From: CAVONB01 sp963697205
GTDB lineage: Bacteria; Pseudomonadota; Alphaproteobacteria; Rhizobiales; Hyphomicrobiaceae
Assembly (NCBI GenBank): GCA_963697205.1
Contig: CAVONB010000008.1
Coordinates: 62,001 to 126,000, forward strand
Length of the DNA stretch: 64,000 bases
Direction: 5' to 3'
The notes under the pieces were generated by a model. That model was given only the letters and a program-made list of their open reading frames with translations, ran no database searches and had not been told where the DNA came from. Both the position numbers and the translations under genes were made by a program. This document shows positions 37,636 through 46,505 of this stretch, one piece after another. Each line of letters opens with the position of its first letter. Position 1 is the first letter of the stretch.

Positions 37636-38616
37636 ATGAAGCTCAACAGGTTGCCGCACCTTGCGGGACTGGCCGCGGGGTGGCTGCTTGCCGCAGCGAT
37701 CACCGTGCCGGCGCAGGCCGAAGACAAATGGCCGACGCAGCCGATCGAGATGGTCTGCGCAACGGATGCGGCCTCGGGCGCCGGCAACTGGTGCCGGCTC
37801 TTCGCCGAATTGGTCGGCAAGGAGCTTGGGACGCGCATTGAGGTGCTGTTCAAGGGCGGCGGCGGCGGCAACACCGCGGCGGAATACGTCGCGAAGAAGC
37901 CGGCCGATGGTTATACGTGGCTGCAGCGCAATACGAGCTATGCCGCCTACATGAACCTGCCGACCTTCAAGCCCGACCCGATGGACTTCGAGGTCGTGGT
38001 CGAGGTCGAGAAGTTCTTGTACCTGATCGGCGTGAAGGCCGATTCCAAATACAAGACGTTCCAGGATCTGCTCGCCGATATGAAGGCGAACCCGGGCAAG
38101 ATCTCATTTGCGACGAACAAGCCGGGCTCGATCCACCACCAGCACCTGATCAACCTGTTCAAGGCGTTCGACGTGAAGTGGAATTTCGTGCCTTACCAGG
38201 GTGCGGGTGCGGCGATGAAGGACGTGCTGGGCGGCCACGTGCCGGTCGGCATCGTCACGGGTGGTCCGTGGTCGAAGCAGGTCAAGGCGGGCAAGGGTCG
38301 TTCACTGCTGCTGCTCAATGAGGAGCCCTTTCCGGGTCTTGACGCGCCGACGCCCAAGTCGCTCGGCAAGGACTACAAGATGACCCATCAGGTGCAGGGC
38401 ATGTTCGTCAAGCGCGGGACCCCTGATGCGGTCAAGAAGAAGATCGCGGTGGCCTTCAAGAAGGCGACGGAGTCGGAGGGCTACAAGAACTACGTGAAGT
38501 CCAACGTCGGCGTGGTGCCGCAGTTCCGCGACGACAGTGCGAAGCTGACGGCGGAGTTCCATGCCATCCGCAACGAGACCCGCGACTACCTGAGGCAGGC
38601 CGGCCTCATCAAGTGA
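37636..38616 (+). CDS. tctC: Tripartite tricarboxylate transporter substrate-binding protein (Bug family)
   Basis: 326 residues with a Sec signal peptide (LAGLAAGWLLAAAITVPAQA, cleavage near residue 28). Bug-family periplasmic protein: the KWPTQPIEMVCATDAASGAG opening replaces the more usual IxxIVPxxAGG, KGGGGGNTAAEYVAKKPADG, and VPYQGAGAAMKDVLGGHVPV. Delivers a carboxylate-type ligand to TctAB encoded downstream. GGGAGG ribosome site. A strong stem-loop follows the stop. Confidence 0.9.
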   Translation: MKLNRLPHLAGLAAGWLLAAAITVPAQAEDKWPTQPIEMVCATDAASGAGNWCRLFAELVGKELGTRIEVLFKGGGGGNTAAEYVAKKPADGYTWLQRNTSYAAYMNLPTFKPDPMDFEVVVEVEKFLYLIGVKADSKYKTFQDLLADMKANPGKISFATNKPGSIHHQHLINLFKAFDVKWNFVPYQGAGAAMKDVLGGHVPVGIVTGGPWSKQVKAGKGRSLLLLNEEPFPGLDAPTPKSLGKDYKMTHQVQGMFVKRGTPDAVKKKIAVAFKKATESEGYKNYVKSNVGVVPQFRDDSAKLTAEFHAIRNETRDYLRQAGLIK

Positions 38617-38645
38617 CGGCTGGGGGTCGCCCGAGCGCGACCAAG

Positions 38646-38690
38646 GCATGGCCCGCCGCCGGATCTGACCGGTCCATCGGCGGGCCATGC
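38646..38690 (+). other. Intercistronic stem-loop between tctC and tctB
   Basis: GCATGGCCCGCCG and CGGCGGGCCATGC form a perfect 13-bp stem with a 19-base loop, 29 bases after the tctC stop and 62 before tctB. No T-run. It probably stabilises the binding-protein mRNA and sets the ratio to the membrane subunits. Confidence 0.6.
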
Positions 38691-38752
38691 TCGTCTCGCG
38701 CGCCTCAGCGCGCGACGGGGACGTGCGATCACTGACCGGGACGGAGCGTGAA

Positions 38753-39250
38753 ATGCCCACGTTAAGAGTGGATCTGCGCATCGGCGACATCATCGGCGCG
38801 CTGCTGTTTCTCGCGCTGGCGGTGTTCGGCGTCTGGCGCACGATGACATGGCTGCCGCCGGTCATGCCGGGTGATCCCGGCGCGGCATTCTTTCCGCGTT
38901 TCGCGCTTGGTGTGATCGCGATCTTTGCGGCGATGCTGCTCGCGCGGCGTCTTGCCAGCCGGCGTGCCTCCCAGGGTGCGGCAGGCGAGGACACGGTTTC
39001 GATTGATCTGGCCGCGGTCGCGGTCGCGGCCGGTGCCGGCGTCCTGCTGACGCTGGCGCTCGAGATGATCGGCACGGAGGTCGCCGTCTTCGTCTACCTC
39101 CTGGTCATGCTCGGCTGGCGCACGGGACGATGGACGACATCGGCCATCGCCGCGCTCGTGAGCGCGCTGGTCGTGTGGTTCGTTTTCGTGATCGTGCTGA
39201 AGGTGCATCTGCCTCTGGCTGTTCTTCCCCGCTACATCGCAGGTTTCTGA
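38753..39250 (+). CDS. tctB: Tripartite tricarboxylate transporter small membrane subunit
   Basis: 165 residues with four predicted helices, the usual TctB layout: IIGALLFLALAVFGVWRTM, a second near 45-65, AAVAVAAGAGVLLTLALEMI and a C-terminal pair ending VFVIVLKVHLPLAVLPRYI. ATG at 38753 with GGAG 7 bases upstream. Followed after 6 bases by tctA, so the two are co-translated. Confidence 0.85.
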   Translation: MPTLRVDLRIGDIIGALLFLALAVFGVWRTMTWLPPVMPGDPGAAFFPRFALGVIAIFAAMLLARRLASRRASQGAAGEDTVSIDLAAVAVAAGAGVLLTLALEMIGTEVAVFVYLLVMLGWRTGRWTTSAIAALVSALVVWFVFVIVLKVHLPLAVLPRYIAGF

Positions 39251-39256
39251 GCCGTC

Positions 39257-40744
39257 ATGGACAACGTCCTGGAGAATATTCTGCCGGCGATCGGCCTCGT
39301 CATGACGCCGGAGAGCCTGATCGTGATCGCGCTCGGCGTGATCGCGGGCATCATCATGGGCATCTTGCCTGGGTTCGGCGGCTCGCAGGCCCTGGCGCTG
39401 ATGTTCCCGTTCACGTTCGCCATGTCGCCACCGGCGGCGATCCTGTTCATGGTGTCGGTCTATTCGGCGGCGGAGTACGGGGGCTCGATCCCGGCCATCC
39501 TCATCCGTACCCCTGGCACGACGGCGGCGGCGATGACGGTGCTCGACGGCTACCCGATGGCGCAGCGTGGCGACGCCTATCGCGCGCTGATGATCTCCAT
39601 CACCTCCGGCGTGTTCGGCGGTATCTTCTCCACCGTTGTGTTCATCTTCGCGGCAACTGCGCTCGCCTATGTCGGATTGATGTTCGGGCCGGCGGAGATG
39701 TTCGCGCTCGGCATCCTGGGGCTGGCGATCATCGGCAGTTTCGTCGGCAAAGATCCGACGAAGGGCTTCATCGCGGCTGGCCTCGGCCTGCTGCTTTCGA
39801 CGGTCGGTGAATCGCCCTTCGGCTCGCCGCGCTTCACCTTCGACCAGTCCTGGCTCGACAGCGGCATCCCGCTGATCGTGATGATTACCGCCATGCTGGC
39901 CGCGCCCGAGGCGTTCCGGCTGATGGGGATCTCGCGGTCCACAGGGGCGCGTACCGAAGAGCGCATCGAGATGAAGGGACGGGGCGCAGGCTTCGGTTGG
40001 GTCGATTTCCGCCGGTTGCTGCCGACCATGGTGCGGGGCAGCGTGATCGGCACCGTCGTCGGTGCGATCCCGGGACCGGGGCCGACCGTGGGTACCGTGA
40101 TCGCCTACAACGAGGAGCGCCGGTTCTCCAAGAACGCCGATAAGTTCGGCACCGGCGTCGACGAGGCGATCTCGGCCCCCGAGGCCTCTAACAATGCCGT
40201 GGTGGCCGGCGCGATGGTGCCCGCGCTGGCGCTCGGCATTCCCGGCTCCGGGGCGATCGCCGTGCTGTTGGGCGTGCTCGTGTCGAAGAACATCGTGCCG
40301 GGGCCGACGCTGTTCACCGAGGGCGGGCCGCTGGTGCTGGCGATCTTCGTCGGCTTGATCGTGTGTAATGTCTTCCTGCTGCTGTGCGGCATCTTCGGTA
40401 TTCGCTATTTCGCGAAGATCATCGACGTTCCCGGTGAGGTGCTAGGTCCGTTCGTGCTGCTGATGCTGCTGCTCGGCGCGTTCGCTTATGACAACTCGAT
40501 TGCTCATGCGGGCATGGTGGTGGTGCTGGGCACGCTGGCCTTCTTCATGGAGAGGCTACGGTTCTCCACCATCCCGGTCGTCCTGGGCTTCGTGATGGGA
40601 CCGATCATCGAGCGCAACCTCAACCGCGCGCTCGTCATCACCCAGGGCGACGTGATTGCGGTGCTGTCGCGGCCCTTGACGCTGTTCATCCTGTCGTTGG
40701 CCGTGGTGGCGGCGGTCGCGGCCTTCCGCAGCGCCCGGCGCTGA
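39257..40744 (+). CDS. tctA: Tripartite tricarboxylate transporter large membrane subunit
   Basis: 495 residues with about 10-12 helices. TctA hallmarks: GIIMGILPGFGGSQALALMF, the PxxAxxFM-type segment PPAAILFMVSVYSAAEYGGS, GAIPGPGPTVGTVIAYNEER and the EASNNAVVAGAMVPALALGI motif. Transports a di- or tricarboxylate or similar acid with sodium or proton coupling (family knowledge). Intact, unlike the second tctA at 48235. Confidence 0.92.
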   Translation: MDNVLENILPAIGLVMTPESLIVIALGVIAGIIMGILPGFGGSQALALMFPFTFAMSPPAAILFMVSVYSAAEYGGSIPAILIRTPGTTAAAMTVLDGYPMAQRGDAYRALMISITSGVFGGIFSTVVFIFAATALAYVGLMFGPAEMFALGILGLAIIGSFVGKDPTKGFIAAGLGLLLSTVGESPFGSPRFTFDQSWLDSGIPLIVMITAMLAAPEAFRLMGISRSTGARTEERIEMKGRGAGFGWVDFRRLLPTMVRGSVIGTVVGAIPGPGPTVGTVIAYNEERRFSKNADKFGTGVDEAISAPEASNNAVVAGAMVPALALGIPGSGAIAVLLGVLVSKNIVPGPTLFTEGGPLVLAIFVGLIVCNVFLLLCGIFGIRYFAKIIDVPGEVLGPFVLLMLLLGAFAYDNSIAHAGMVVVLGTLAFFMERLRFSTIPVVLGFVMGPIIERNLNRALVITQGDVIAVLSRPLTLFILSLAVVAAVAAFRSARR

Positions 40745-40928
40745 CGCCCCGGGATCGCCCGTAGGATGCGGCTCACGCACCTCTTGGGGGCAACCGGGTA
40801 GCTCTCCACCCGTTCTGTGCCTCCACGCCCCGGGTAATCCCTTGGATGCGTCCTATCCCATGGGTATGCTGCGGCGGTCCGCAGTCGAGCGGGCGGGAGC
40901 CGAAAAGGCTCGAAGGGAGGAGTACGGA

Positions 40929-41930
40929 ATGCTGACGCGAGATCTCGTGCGCTGGCCTGTCCTGGCGCTCGCTGCCACTTGGTTCGTTGCCACGCCTCGT
41001 CCGGCGGCGGCCCAGTCCTACCCCACGCGGACCATCACCATGGTCGTGCCGTTCGCGGCCGGGGGTCCCTCCGACACCTTGGCGCGGCTGACGGCCGATC
41101 ACATGGGGCGCACGCTCGGCCAGACGATCGTCGTAGAGAACGTCGGCGGCGCCGGCGGCACGACCGGCACGACGCGCGCGGCGCTGGCGGCACCGGATGG
41201 CTACACCATCTTCCAACATCACAGCGGGCTGCCGGCCAGCGGCGCGCTCTACGCAAACCTGAAGTACGACCCGGCGACGGCGTTCGAGCCGATCGGCCTG
41301 ATCAACACTGGTCCGATGGTGCTGACGAGCCGCAAGACGCTCGACATCAAGACGGGCAAGGATCTCGTGGAGTGGATGCGCAGCCAGGGCGACAAGGCGA
41401 CGATGGCGCATGCCGGCGTCGGCTCGAACTCGTTTATGTGCGCCACGCTTATGATACAGACCTTCAACATCAAGCCGGCCATGGTGCCTTACCGTGGCAC
41501 GGGGCCGGCGATGAAGGATCTCGTTGGCGGGCAGATCGACGTGTTGTGCGATCAGGCGACAACGGCGACGCCGCAAATCCTGTCGGGCACGATCAAACCT
41601 TATGCCGTGACCTCCACGGATCGCCTGGCGGCATTAAAGGACGTTCCGTCGGCGCCGGAGGCGGGGCTGACGGGGCTGGAGATGACGATCTGGAATGGCC
41701 TTTACGCGCCGAAAGGCACGCCGAAGGAGGCGATCGACAAGCTGCACGCCGCGTTGCAGAAGTTCATCGACGATCCCCGGATCATCGCGCAGTTCGCGTC
41801 CACGGGCACGGTACCGTTTCCCAACGAGCGCCGCACGATCGCCAAGCACAAGGAGTTCTTGATGGCGGAGATCGCCCGCTACAAGGACCTGATCGGCAAG
41901 TCGGGATTGAAGCCGTCGCAGACGAAGTAG
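40929..41930 (+). CDS. tctC: Second Bug-family substrate-binding protein
   Basis: 333 residues with a signal peptide (WPVLALAATWFVATPRPAAA, cleavage near residue 28). The Bug core is classical: YPTRTITMVVPFAAGGPSDT, IVVENVGGAGGTTGT, MVPYRGTGPAMKDLVGGQID. It differs from the first TctC in the ligand-contact loop, so the two probably bind different acids. GGAGG ribosome site before ATG 40929. It is 184 bases after tctA; the 47718 TctB-TctA pair lacks a binding protein and may share this one (inference). Confidence 0.9.
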   Translation: MLTRDLVRWPVLALAATWFVATPRPAAAQSYPTRTITMVVPFAAGGPSDTLARLTADHMGRTLGQTIVVENVGGAGGTTGTTRAALAAPDGYTIFQHHSGLPASGALYANLKYDPATAFEPIGLINTGPMVLTSRKTLDIKTGKDLVEWMRSQGDKATMAHAGVGSNSFMCATLMIQTFNIKPAMVPYRGTGPAMKDLVGGQIDVLCDQATTATPQILSGTIKPYAVTSTDRLAALKDVPSAPEAGLTGLEMTIWNGLYAPKGTPKEAIDKLHAALQKFIDDPRIIAQFASTGTVPFPNERRTIAKHKEFLMAEIARYKDLIGKSGLKPSQTK

Positions 41931-41994
41931 CTGGTGTGGGCACGGGCCTGGCCCGGTTCTGGGCGGAACAGACCCGGGTCATGGTGTGATAGAT

Positions 41995-42018
41995 ACGGCC
42001 GGCGCGCGCGCCGGCCGT
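41995..42018 (+). terminator. GC-rich palindromic terminator between tctC and usp
   Basis: A 24-base perfect palindrome (arms ACGGCCGGCGCG), 64 bases past the second tctC stop, followed on the plus strand by TTGTCATCTTGTG. It lies between convergent genes and may work both ways. Confidence 0.6.
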
Positions 42019-42073
42019 TGTCATCTTGTGGGTTCGATCGCGCGTGGCCGCTGGCGGCCGGGGAGAACAACCC

Positions 42074-42508
42074 TCAGCGATAGACCAGCACGGGGATGGT
42101 GGAGTGGGTCAGCACCTTCTGGGTCTCGCTGCCCAGCAACAGGGCCGACACGCCGCGCCGGCCGTGCGAGGCCATAACGATCAGGTCGCAGCCGTGGGAT
42201 TTGGCGGTATCGATGATGCCGCGCCAGGGCTCGTCGTCGACCTTCTGGACGGCTTCGCAGCTCACGCCGGCTGCCGCCGCGGCCTTGCGTGCGGCATCCA
42301 GCAACCGGTCGGTCTGTTTGACGTAATCCTGCTGGGTGGCCTCGGGGATCGGGATGGTCACGCCCTCGGCAATGAACTCGCGCAGGGGCACACGCACGGC
42401 CACCGCCGTGGTTTTCGCCCCCAGCGTCTTGGCGAGTTGGATGCCGGCGGTGACCGCCTTCAGAGCGAGCTCGCTGCCGTCTGTTGCCACGAGAATATTC
42501 TTATACAT
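42074..42508 (-). CDS. Universal stress protein
   Basis: 144 residues, one UspA domain. MYKNILVATDGSELALKAVT gives the first strand and the conserved Asp; the nucleotide site is MASHGRRGVSALLLGSETQK, i.e. SHG followed by nine residues and GS, an ATP-binding type. AAGGAA lies 7 bases before ATG 42508. Divergent from the VWA gene. Such proteins aid survival under starvation or respiratory stress. Confidence 0.92.
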   Translation of the reverse strand: MYKNILVATDGSELALKAVTAGIQLAKTLGAKTTAVAVRVPLREFIAEGVTIPIPEATQQDYVKQTDRLLDAARKAAAAAGVSCEAVQKVDDEPWRGIIDTAKSHGCDLIVMASHGRRGVSALLLGSETQKVLTHSTIPVLVYR

Positions 42509-42772
42509 GTGCAATTCCTTTCCGGGTGCCATGCCTGATCTGCTTATGCTCACGCTGACGCCGGGCGCAGGGGTCGGCATTGACCGCGATCAATATCGCT
42601 GGAGGCCGGAGGGGCGGGTGCAGCCGGAAGGCGGCGTGTTCCCCGCGCCACACGGCTGCGGCAAGTGGGGGCCGCCCCGGAAGGGGCGCATGATGACCAC
42701 AGTTCCAGCAGAACAGCGCCGCATTGGACTCCGACGCTGGCGGAAGAGATTTTCCAGCAGGCGGAGGACATC

Positions 42773-44179
42773 ATGGCCGCGAGGCACAATTCGCATTCGA
42801 GACGATGGATTTCGGCAGCGTTCGGCATCTTGGCCGGCAGCGGGCTCGCCGCGGGCGCGGCGGTCGCGCGCGATGCGTCAGGGGAAGGCTCGATCGACGT
42901 GGAGGCGCGACTCTCACAGCGCGTGCTCAAGAGCGGCGAGCGCCAGCGCGTCTATCTGAGGATCGCGATCAAGGGACGGCAGGCGGCCGGCCAGGAGAGC
43001 CGGCGTTCGCCGGTCAACGTGGCACTGGTGATCGACCGGTCTGGATCCATGCGGGGTGACAAGATCGTCAAGGCGCGCGAGGCGGCGGTGATGGCGGTCG
43101 ACCGGCTGTCGTCTAACGACACGGGCGCGGTTGTAATCTTCGACAATCATGTCGACGTGCTCGTGCCGGCGACGCGGGTGACGAGCCACGATCTTTTCCG
43201 CGATCGCATCGCGGAGGCCACGGCGCGCGGCAATACCGCGATCTTTGCCGCCATGCAGGAGGCCGCGCGCGAGGTGCGCAAGTTCAAGCGGCCGGGGACG
43301 TTGAGCCGCATCGTGCTCATGTCGGACGGCCTGGCCAACGTCGGTCCGACCCAGCCCGCCGACTTCCAGCGCCTGGGCCAGGAGCTTGGCTCGGAAGGCA
43401 TCACCGTCACGACCATCGGGCTCGGCAGCGGCTATAACGAGGATCTGATGGCGCGGCTTGCCAGCGCCAGCGACGGCAATCATGCCTATGCGCGCTCGGC
43501 CGGCGATCTGACACGCATCTTCAACCAGGAGTTCGACGAGGTGCTGTCGGTGACGGCCCAGGAGATCGAGGTGCTGATCGAGACGCGCGGCGGGGTGAAG
43601 CCCATTCGCACGCTCGGACGCGACGGCGAGATCGACGGCAACCGCGTGCGCATGAAGGTGGCGCAGGCGTATGGGACGGCGGAATACAGCTTGCAGGTCG
43701 AGCTGGAGGTGCCGGACGGCATGGCGCTCGATGCGGCGGCGCTCGCCGATGTCCAGGTCAACTACACCGCCAGCGGCAGCAATGCCCGGCGCTCGACGAC
43801 GGCGCGTGTCGAAGGCCGGTTCAGTCGTTCCGACGACGAGGTGCGGGCGAGCATCGATCCAACCGTCATGGCGCCGATCATCGAGCTGCAGACGCGTGAG
43901 CGCACGGAGGCGGCGGTGGAGCTGCGGGACAAGGGACGCATACAGGAGGCGCGGCAGGCGTTCGAGGCGGACGCGCGCGCGAACCGGGCCAGCCGCGAGA
44001 AATACAAGCTTTCCGGCGAGGCGCTGAAGAAGCTGGAAATGCTGGAGCGCAAGAGCCAGGAGGCGGCGGTGCAGGTTTCCGACGAGGCGAAGTGGGCGAC
44101 GCAGCGCAAGGCGCAGCGCGAGTTGCAGAGTAATGCGCCGGCGGGTGCGTCGGCCTCGGGGACGGTGCGCAAATACTGA
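42773..44179 (+). CDS. VWA-domain secreted protein
   Basis: 468 residues. A signal segment (RRWISAAFGILAGSGLAAGAA, residues about 10-31) precedes a von Willebrand A domain at about 75-260 with a complete MIDAS: DRSGSM, the Thr in ARGNTAIF and the Asp in LMSDGLANVG. A beta-rich middle domain and a charged, coiled-coil-like C-terminus (residues about 385-450, ELRDKGRIQEARQAFEADAR) follow. Metal-dependent protein binding in the periplasm or at the surface is likely; partner unknown. GGAGG precedes ATG 42773. Confidence 0.85.
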   Translation: MAARHNSHSRRWISAAFGILAGSGLAAGAAVARDASGEGSIDVEARLSQRVLKSGERQRVYLRIAIKGRQAAGQESRRSPVNVALVIDRSGSMRGDKIVKAREAAVMAVDRLSSNDTGAVVIFDNHVDVLVPATRVTSHDLFRDRIAEATARGNTAIFAAMQEAAREVRKFKRPGTLSRIVLMSDGLANVGPTQPADFQRLGQELGSEGITVTTIGLGSGYNEDLMARLASASDGNHAYARSAGDLTRIFNQEFDEVLSVTAQEIEVLIETRGGVKPIRTLGRDGEIDGNRVRMKVAQAYGTAEYSLQVELEVPDGMALDAAALADVQVNYTASGSNARRSTTARVEGRFSRSDDEVRASIDPTVMAPIIELQTRERTEAAVELRDKGRIQEARQAFEADARANRASREKYKLSGEALKKLEMLERKSQEAAVQVSDEAKWATQRKAQRELQSNAPAGASASGTVRKY

Positions 44180-44190
44180 TCACGCATGTA

Positions 44191-44231
44191 GCGGCTCCGC
44201 CAAGCCCGGGTCTTGGGCATGGCGGGGCCGC
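44191..44231. terminator. Bidirectional hairpin between VWA and isomerase genes
   Basis: Two 17-base arms, 44191-44207 and 44215-44231, pair at 15 of 17 positions around a 7-base loop. They sit in the 60-base gap between convergent stops, the expected place for a shared terminator. Confidence 0.6.
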
Positions 44232-44239
44232 TGCGGGCG

Positions 44240-44845
44240 TCAATCGCTTGCGCCCAGGGCGCTCTCCAGGAACGCCAGGCGATCCTGGCCCCAAAAGATC
44301 TCGCCGGACGGCAGGACGTAGCTCGGCGCACCGAAGACACCAGCGGCGACGGCGCGACTGGTGTTGTCGTCCCACAGACGGTCCAATTCGGCAGCTTGGG
44401 GGGCTGCCCTGACGATCTGCTCGTAGTCGAGGCCCGCGCGATCGGCGGCGGCCTCGAGCACGGGCCGGGTCGCGATATCTTCCTCGCGTTCCCATTGCGC
44501 TCGGCCGATCTCGCCGGACAAAGCGAGGGCGTTGCGTCCCTGCAATCCGGCTGCGATGACGAGGTGTGCGGCGGCGCGTTCGTCGGTGGGATAATGCTTG
44601 GGCTCGACGACGAGCGGGATGGCGAGGTGATCGCGCCAGCGACGCAGCTCGACGAGACGATAGGCGCGCCGCTGAGGACTGCGCTTGGGCTGGGGGAGGC
44701 CGCCGGTCTGGGCGAACACCTCGGCGAACCTGGCCGGGCGGACGTCGACGTGCAACTTGTGGCGCTTCGCCATCTCGCGGAAGCGGTTGCTGCCCAGGTA
44801 GGTCCACGGCGAATTCATCGAGATGTAGTATTCGATCGACGTCAT
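44240..44845 (-). CDS. 2-hydroxychromene-2-carboxylate isomerase / DsbA-family protein
   Basis: 201 residues with a kappa-class GST/DsbA-like thioredoxin fold. The catalytic Ser is in YYISMNSPWTYLGSNRF, replacing the CXXC of DsbA, and the cis-Pro loop is VFGAPSYVLPSGEIFWGQDR. Isomerases of this family use glutathione in naphthalene-type breakdown, but many are of unknown substrate. ATG at 44845 overlaps the haloacid dehalogenase stop as ATGA. Confidence 0.88.
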   Translation of the reverse strand: MTSIEYYISMNSPWTYLGSNRFREMAKRHKLHVDVRPARFAEVFAQTGGLPQPKRSPQRRAYRLVELRRWRDHLAIPLVVEPKHYPTDERAAAHLVIAAGLQGRNALALSGEIGRAQWEREEDIATRPVLEAAADRAGLDYEQIVRAAPQAAELDRLWDDNTSRAVAAGVFGAPSYVLPSGEIFWGQDRLAFLESALGASD

Positions 44846-45522
44846 GATTTTGCGGCTCCCGCATCGGCGAGCAAGGGATTGAGATCGGAAATGATGCGGG
44901 CGGCCGGCATGTCCGGGTATTCGTCGGGCAGTCCCATGCGGTTGATCCACACCGCGCGCATGCCGAACGCGGTGGCGCCGGCGGCGTCCCAGCGGTTGGA
45001 TGACTGGAACGAGATATCCTGCGGACGGCAGGCGAAGCGGCAGGTGGCGATCTCGTAGACGCGCATGTCCGGTTTGAAGATGCCGACCTCCTCCACCGAA
45101 AGAACGGCGTCGAGGAGATCGCCGATGCCAGCACTGCCGACAGCGGCGGCCAGCATGTCGGGGTCGCCGTTGGACAGGATCGCGGTCTTCGCGCCGGCTG
45201 CCCGCAGGCCAGCCAGGACGGCGGGCACCTCGGGATAGGCCGATAGCGTCAGATAGGCGTCGATCAGCTTCTGGCGGAGATCGCCGGGGATGCCGCCGAT
45301 GCTGGCGGCGGCGTAGTCGAGGCTGCGTTCGGCGAGAACGCGGAAAGAGGTCATGCGGCCCGTCTGGGCGTGGATCCACGTGTACTCGAGGTGCTTGGTG
45401 CGCCAGGTCTGCGACAGGCGATCCCAATTGGCGCCGATCGCATTCTTATGCCGGGCGGCGGCGGAATGGACGTCGAAGAGCGTGCCGTAGGCGTCGAAGA
45501 CGAAGTACGCGTAGGCCGTCAC
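44842..45522 (-). CDS. Haloacid dehalogenase, type II
   Basis: 226 residues, HAD superfamily. Motif I FDAYGTLFD (nucleophile Asp near residue 9), motif II ILSNGD, Lys in VGIFKPDMRVYE, and SSNRWDAAGA, matching the Ser-x-Asn-xx-Asp site of L-2-haloacid dehalogenases; an Arg in WRTKHLEYTW fits the halide/carboxylate site. Hydrolyses 2-haloalkanoates or related acids. GTG start at 45522. Coupled to the HCCA-type isomerase by an ATGA overlap. Confidence 0.88.
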   Translation of the reverse strand: MTAYAYFVFDAYGTLFDVHSAAARHKNAIGANWDRLSQTWRTKHLEYTWIHAQTGRMTSFRVLAERSLDYAAASIGGIPGDLRQKLIDAYLTLSAYPEVPAVLAGLRAAGAKTAILSNGDPDMLAAAVGSAGIGDLLDAVLSVEEVGIFKPDMRVYEIATCRFACRPQDISFQSSNRWDAAGATAFGMRAVWINRMGLPDEYPDMPAARIISDLNPLLADAGAAKS

Positions 45523-45563
45523 GGGTGTGCTCCTTGCAGCAGGTCTGGCGGCAGGACCGGCGG

Positions 45564-46448
45564 TCAGCCGGTCTTGCCGCGGATGAGGCGGATGATCGCG
45601 GAGAAGTCGGCGCCACCTTCGCCCCAGGCGTTGTGCATGGCGTAGAGCTGGGCGGCGGCGGCGCCCATCGGCGTCGTGGCGCCGCTGGCGGCGGCGGCTT
45701 CCTGGGCGAGCTTCAGGTCCTTCAGCATGAGGGCGGAGGCAAAGCCCGCCTTGTAGTCGTTGTTGGCGGGGGAGGCCGGTACGGGGCCGGGAACCGGGCA
45801 GTAGCTGGTAAGCGCCCAGGATTGCGCTGTTGCCGTCGAGGCGACATCGAACAGGGCCTGATGTGACAGGCCGAGCTTTTCCGCCAGCACGAATCCTTCC
45901 GCGACACCGATCATGGCGACGGCGAGCATCATGTTGTTGCAGATCTTCACTGATTGTCCGGCGCCCGCTTCGCCGCACAAGACCGATTTCTTGCCCATCG
46001 CCTCGAAGTAGGCCTGAGCGCGCCCAAATGCGTTCGCGCCGCCGCCGACCATGAACGTGAGGGTGCCGGCTGTGGCGCCACCGACACCACCGGAAACCGG
46101 GGCATCGAGAGAGGGCAAACCGGCTGCGCTCGCCATATCGTGGGCCGTGCGGGCGCTCGCGACATCGATCGTCGAGCAGTCGATGACGAGGGTGTTGGGC
46201 GCGCACGCCGGCAGCATCTCGCGGTAGACGGCCAGCACGTGCGCACCCGCGGGTAGCATGGTGATGACGGCATCGACGTCGCGCGCGGCGTCGGCAGCCG
46301 ATGCACAGGGCTTGACGCCGCCAGCAGCAGCCCGCGTGATGTTGTCCTTTACGATGTCGAAGCCGCGCACGTCGTGGCCCGCCTTGACGAGATTGGCGCT
46401 CATCGGCAAGCCCATGTTGCCGAGGCCAATCAGACCGATCTTTGCCAT
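45564..46448 (-). CDS. mmsB: 3-hydroxyisobutyrate dehydrogenase
   Basis: 294 residues. NAD site IGLIGLGNMGLPMSANLVKA at the N-terminus, substrate loop DAPVSGGVGGATAGTLTFMV, catalytic Lys in GQSVKICNNMMLAV (near residue 170) and the C-terminal NNDYKAGFASALMLKDLKLA. Converts 3-hydroxyisobutyrate to methylmalonate semialdehyde in valine breakdown. Encoded between an enoyl-CoA hydratase and a dehalogenase on the minus strand; the methylmalonate semialdehyde dehydrogenase is not in the window. Related tartronate semialdehyde reductases have similar motifs, but KICNNM with the DYKAGF tail supports HIBADH. Confidence 0.88.
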   Translation of the reverse strand: MAKIGLIGLGNMGLPMSANLVKAGHDVRGFDIVKDNITRAAAGGVKPCASAADAARDVDAVITMLPAGAHVLAVYREMLPACAPNTLVIDCSTIDVASARTAHDMASAAGLPSLDAPVSGGVGGATAGTLTFMVGGGANAFGRAQAYFEAMGKKSVLCGEAGAGQSVKICNNMMLAVAMIGVAEGFVLAEKLGLSHQALFDVASTATAQSWALTSYCPVPGPVPASPANNDYKAGFASALMLKDLKLAQEAAAASGATTPMGAAAAQLYAMHNAWGEGGADFSAIIRLIRGKTG

Positions 46449-46505
46449 ATCCGCTGTCCTGTCTTGCGTCGCTGTGAGGAGCTACTCTCTCGCGCCGAGG
46501 CTGCC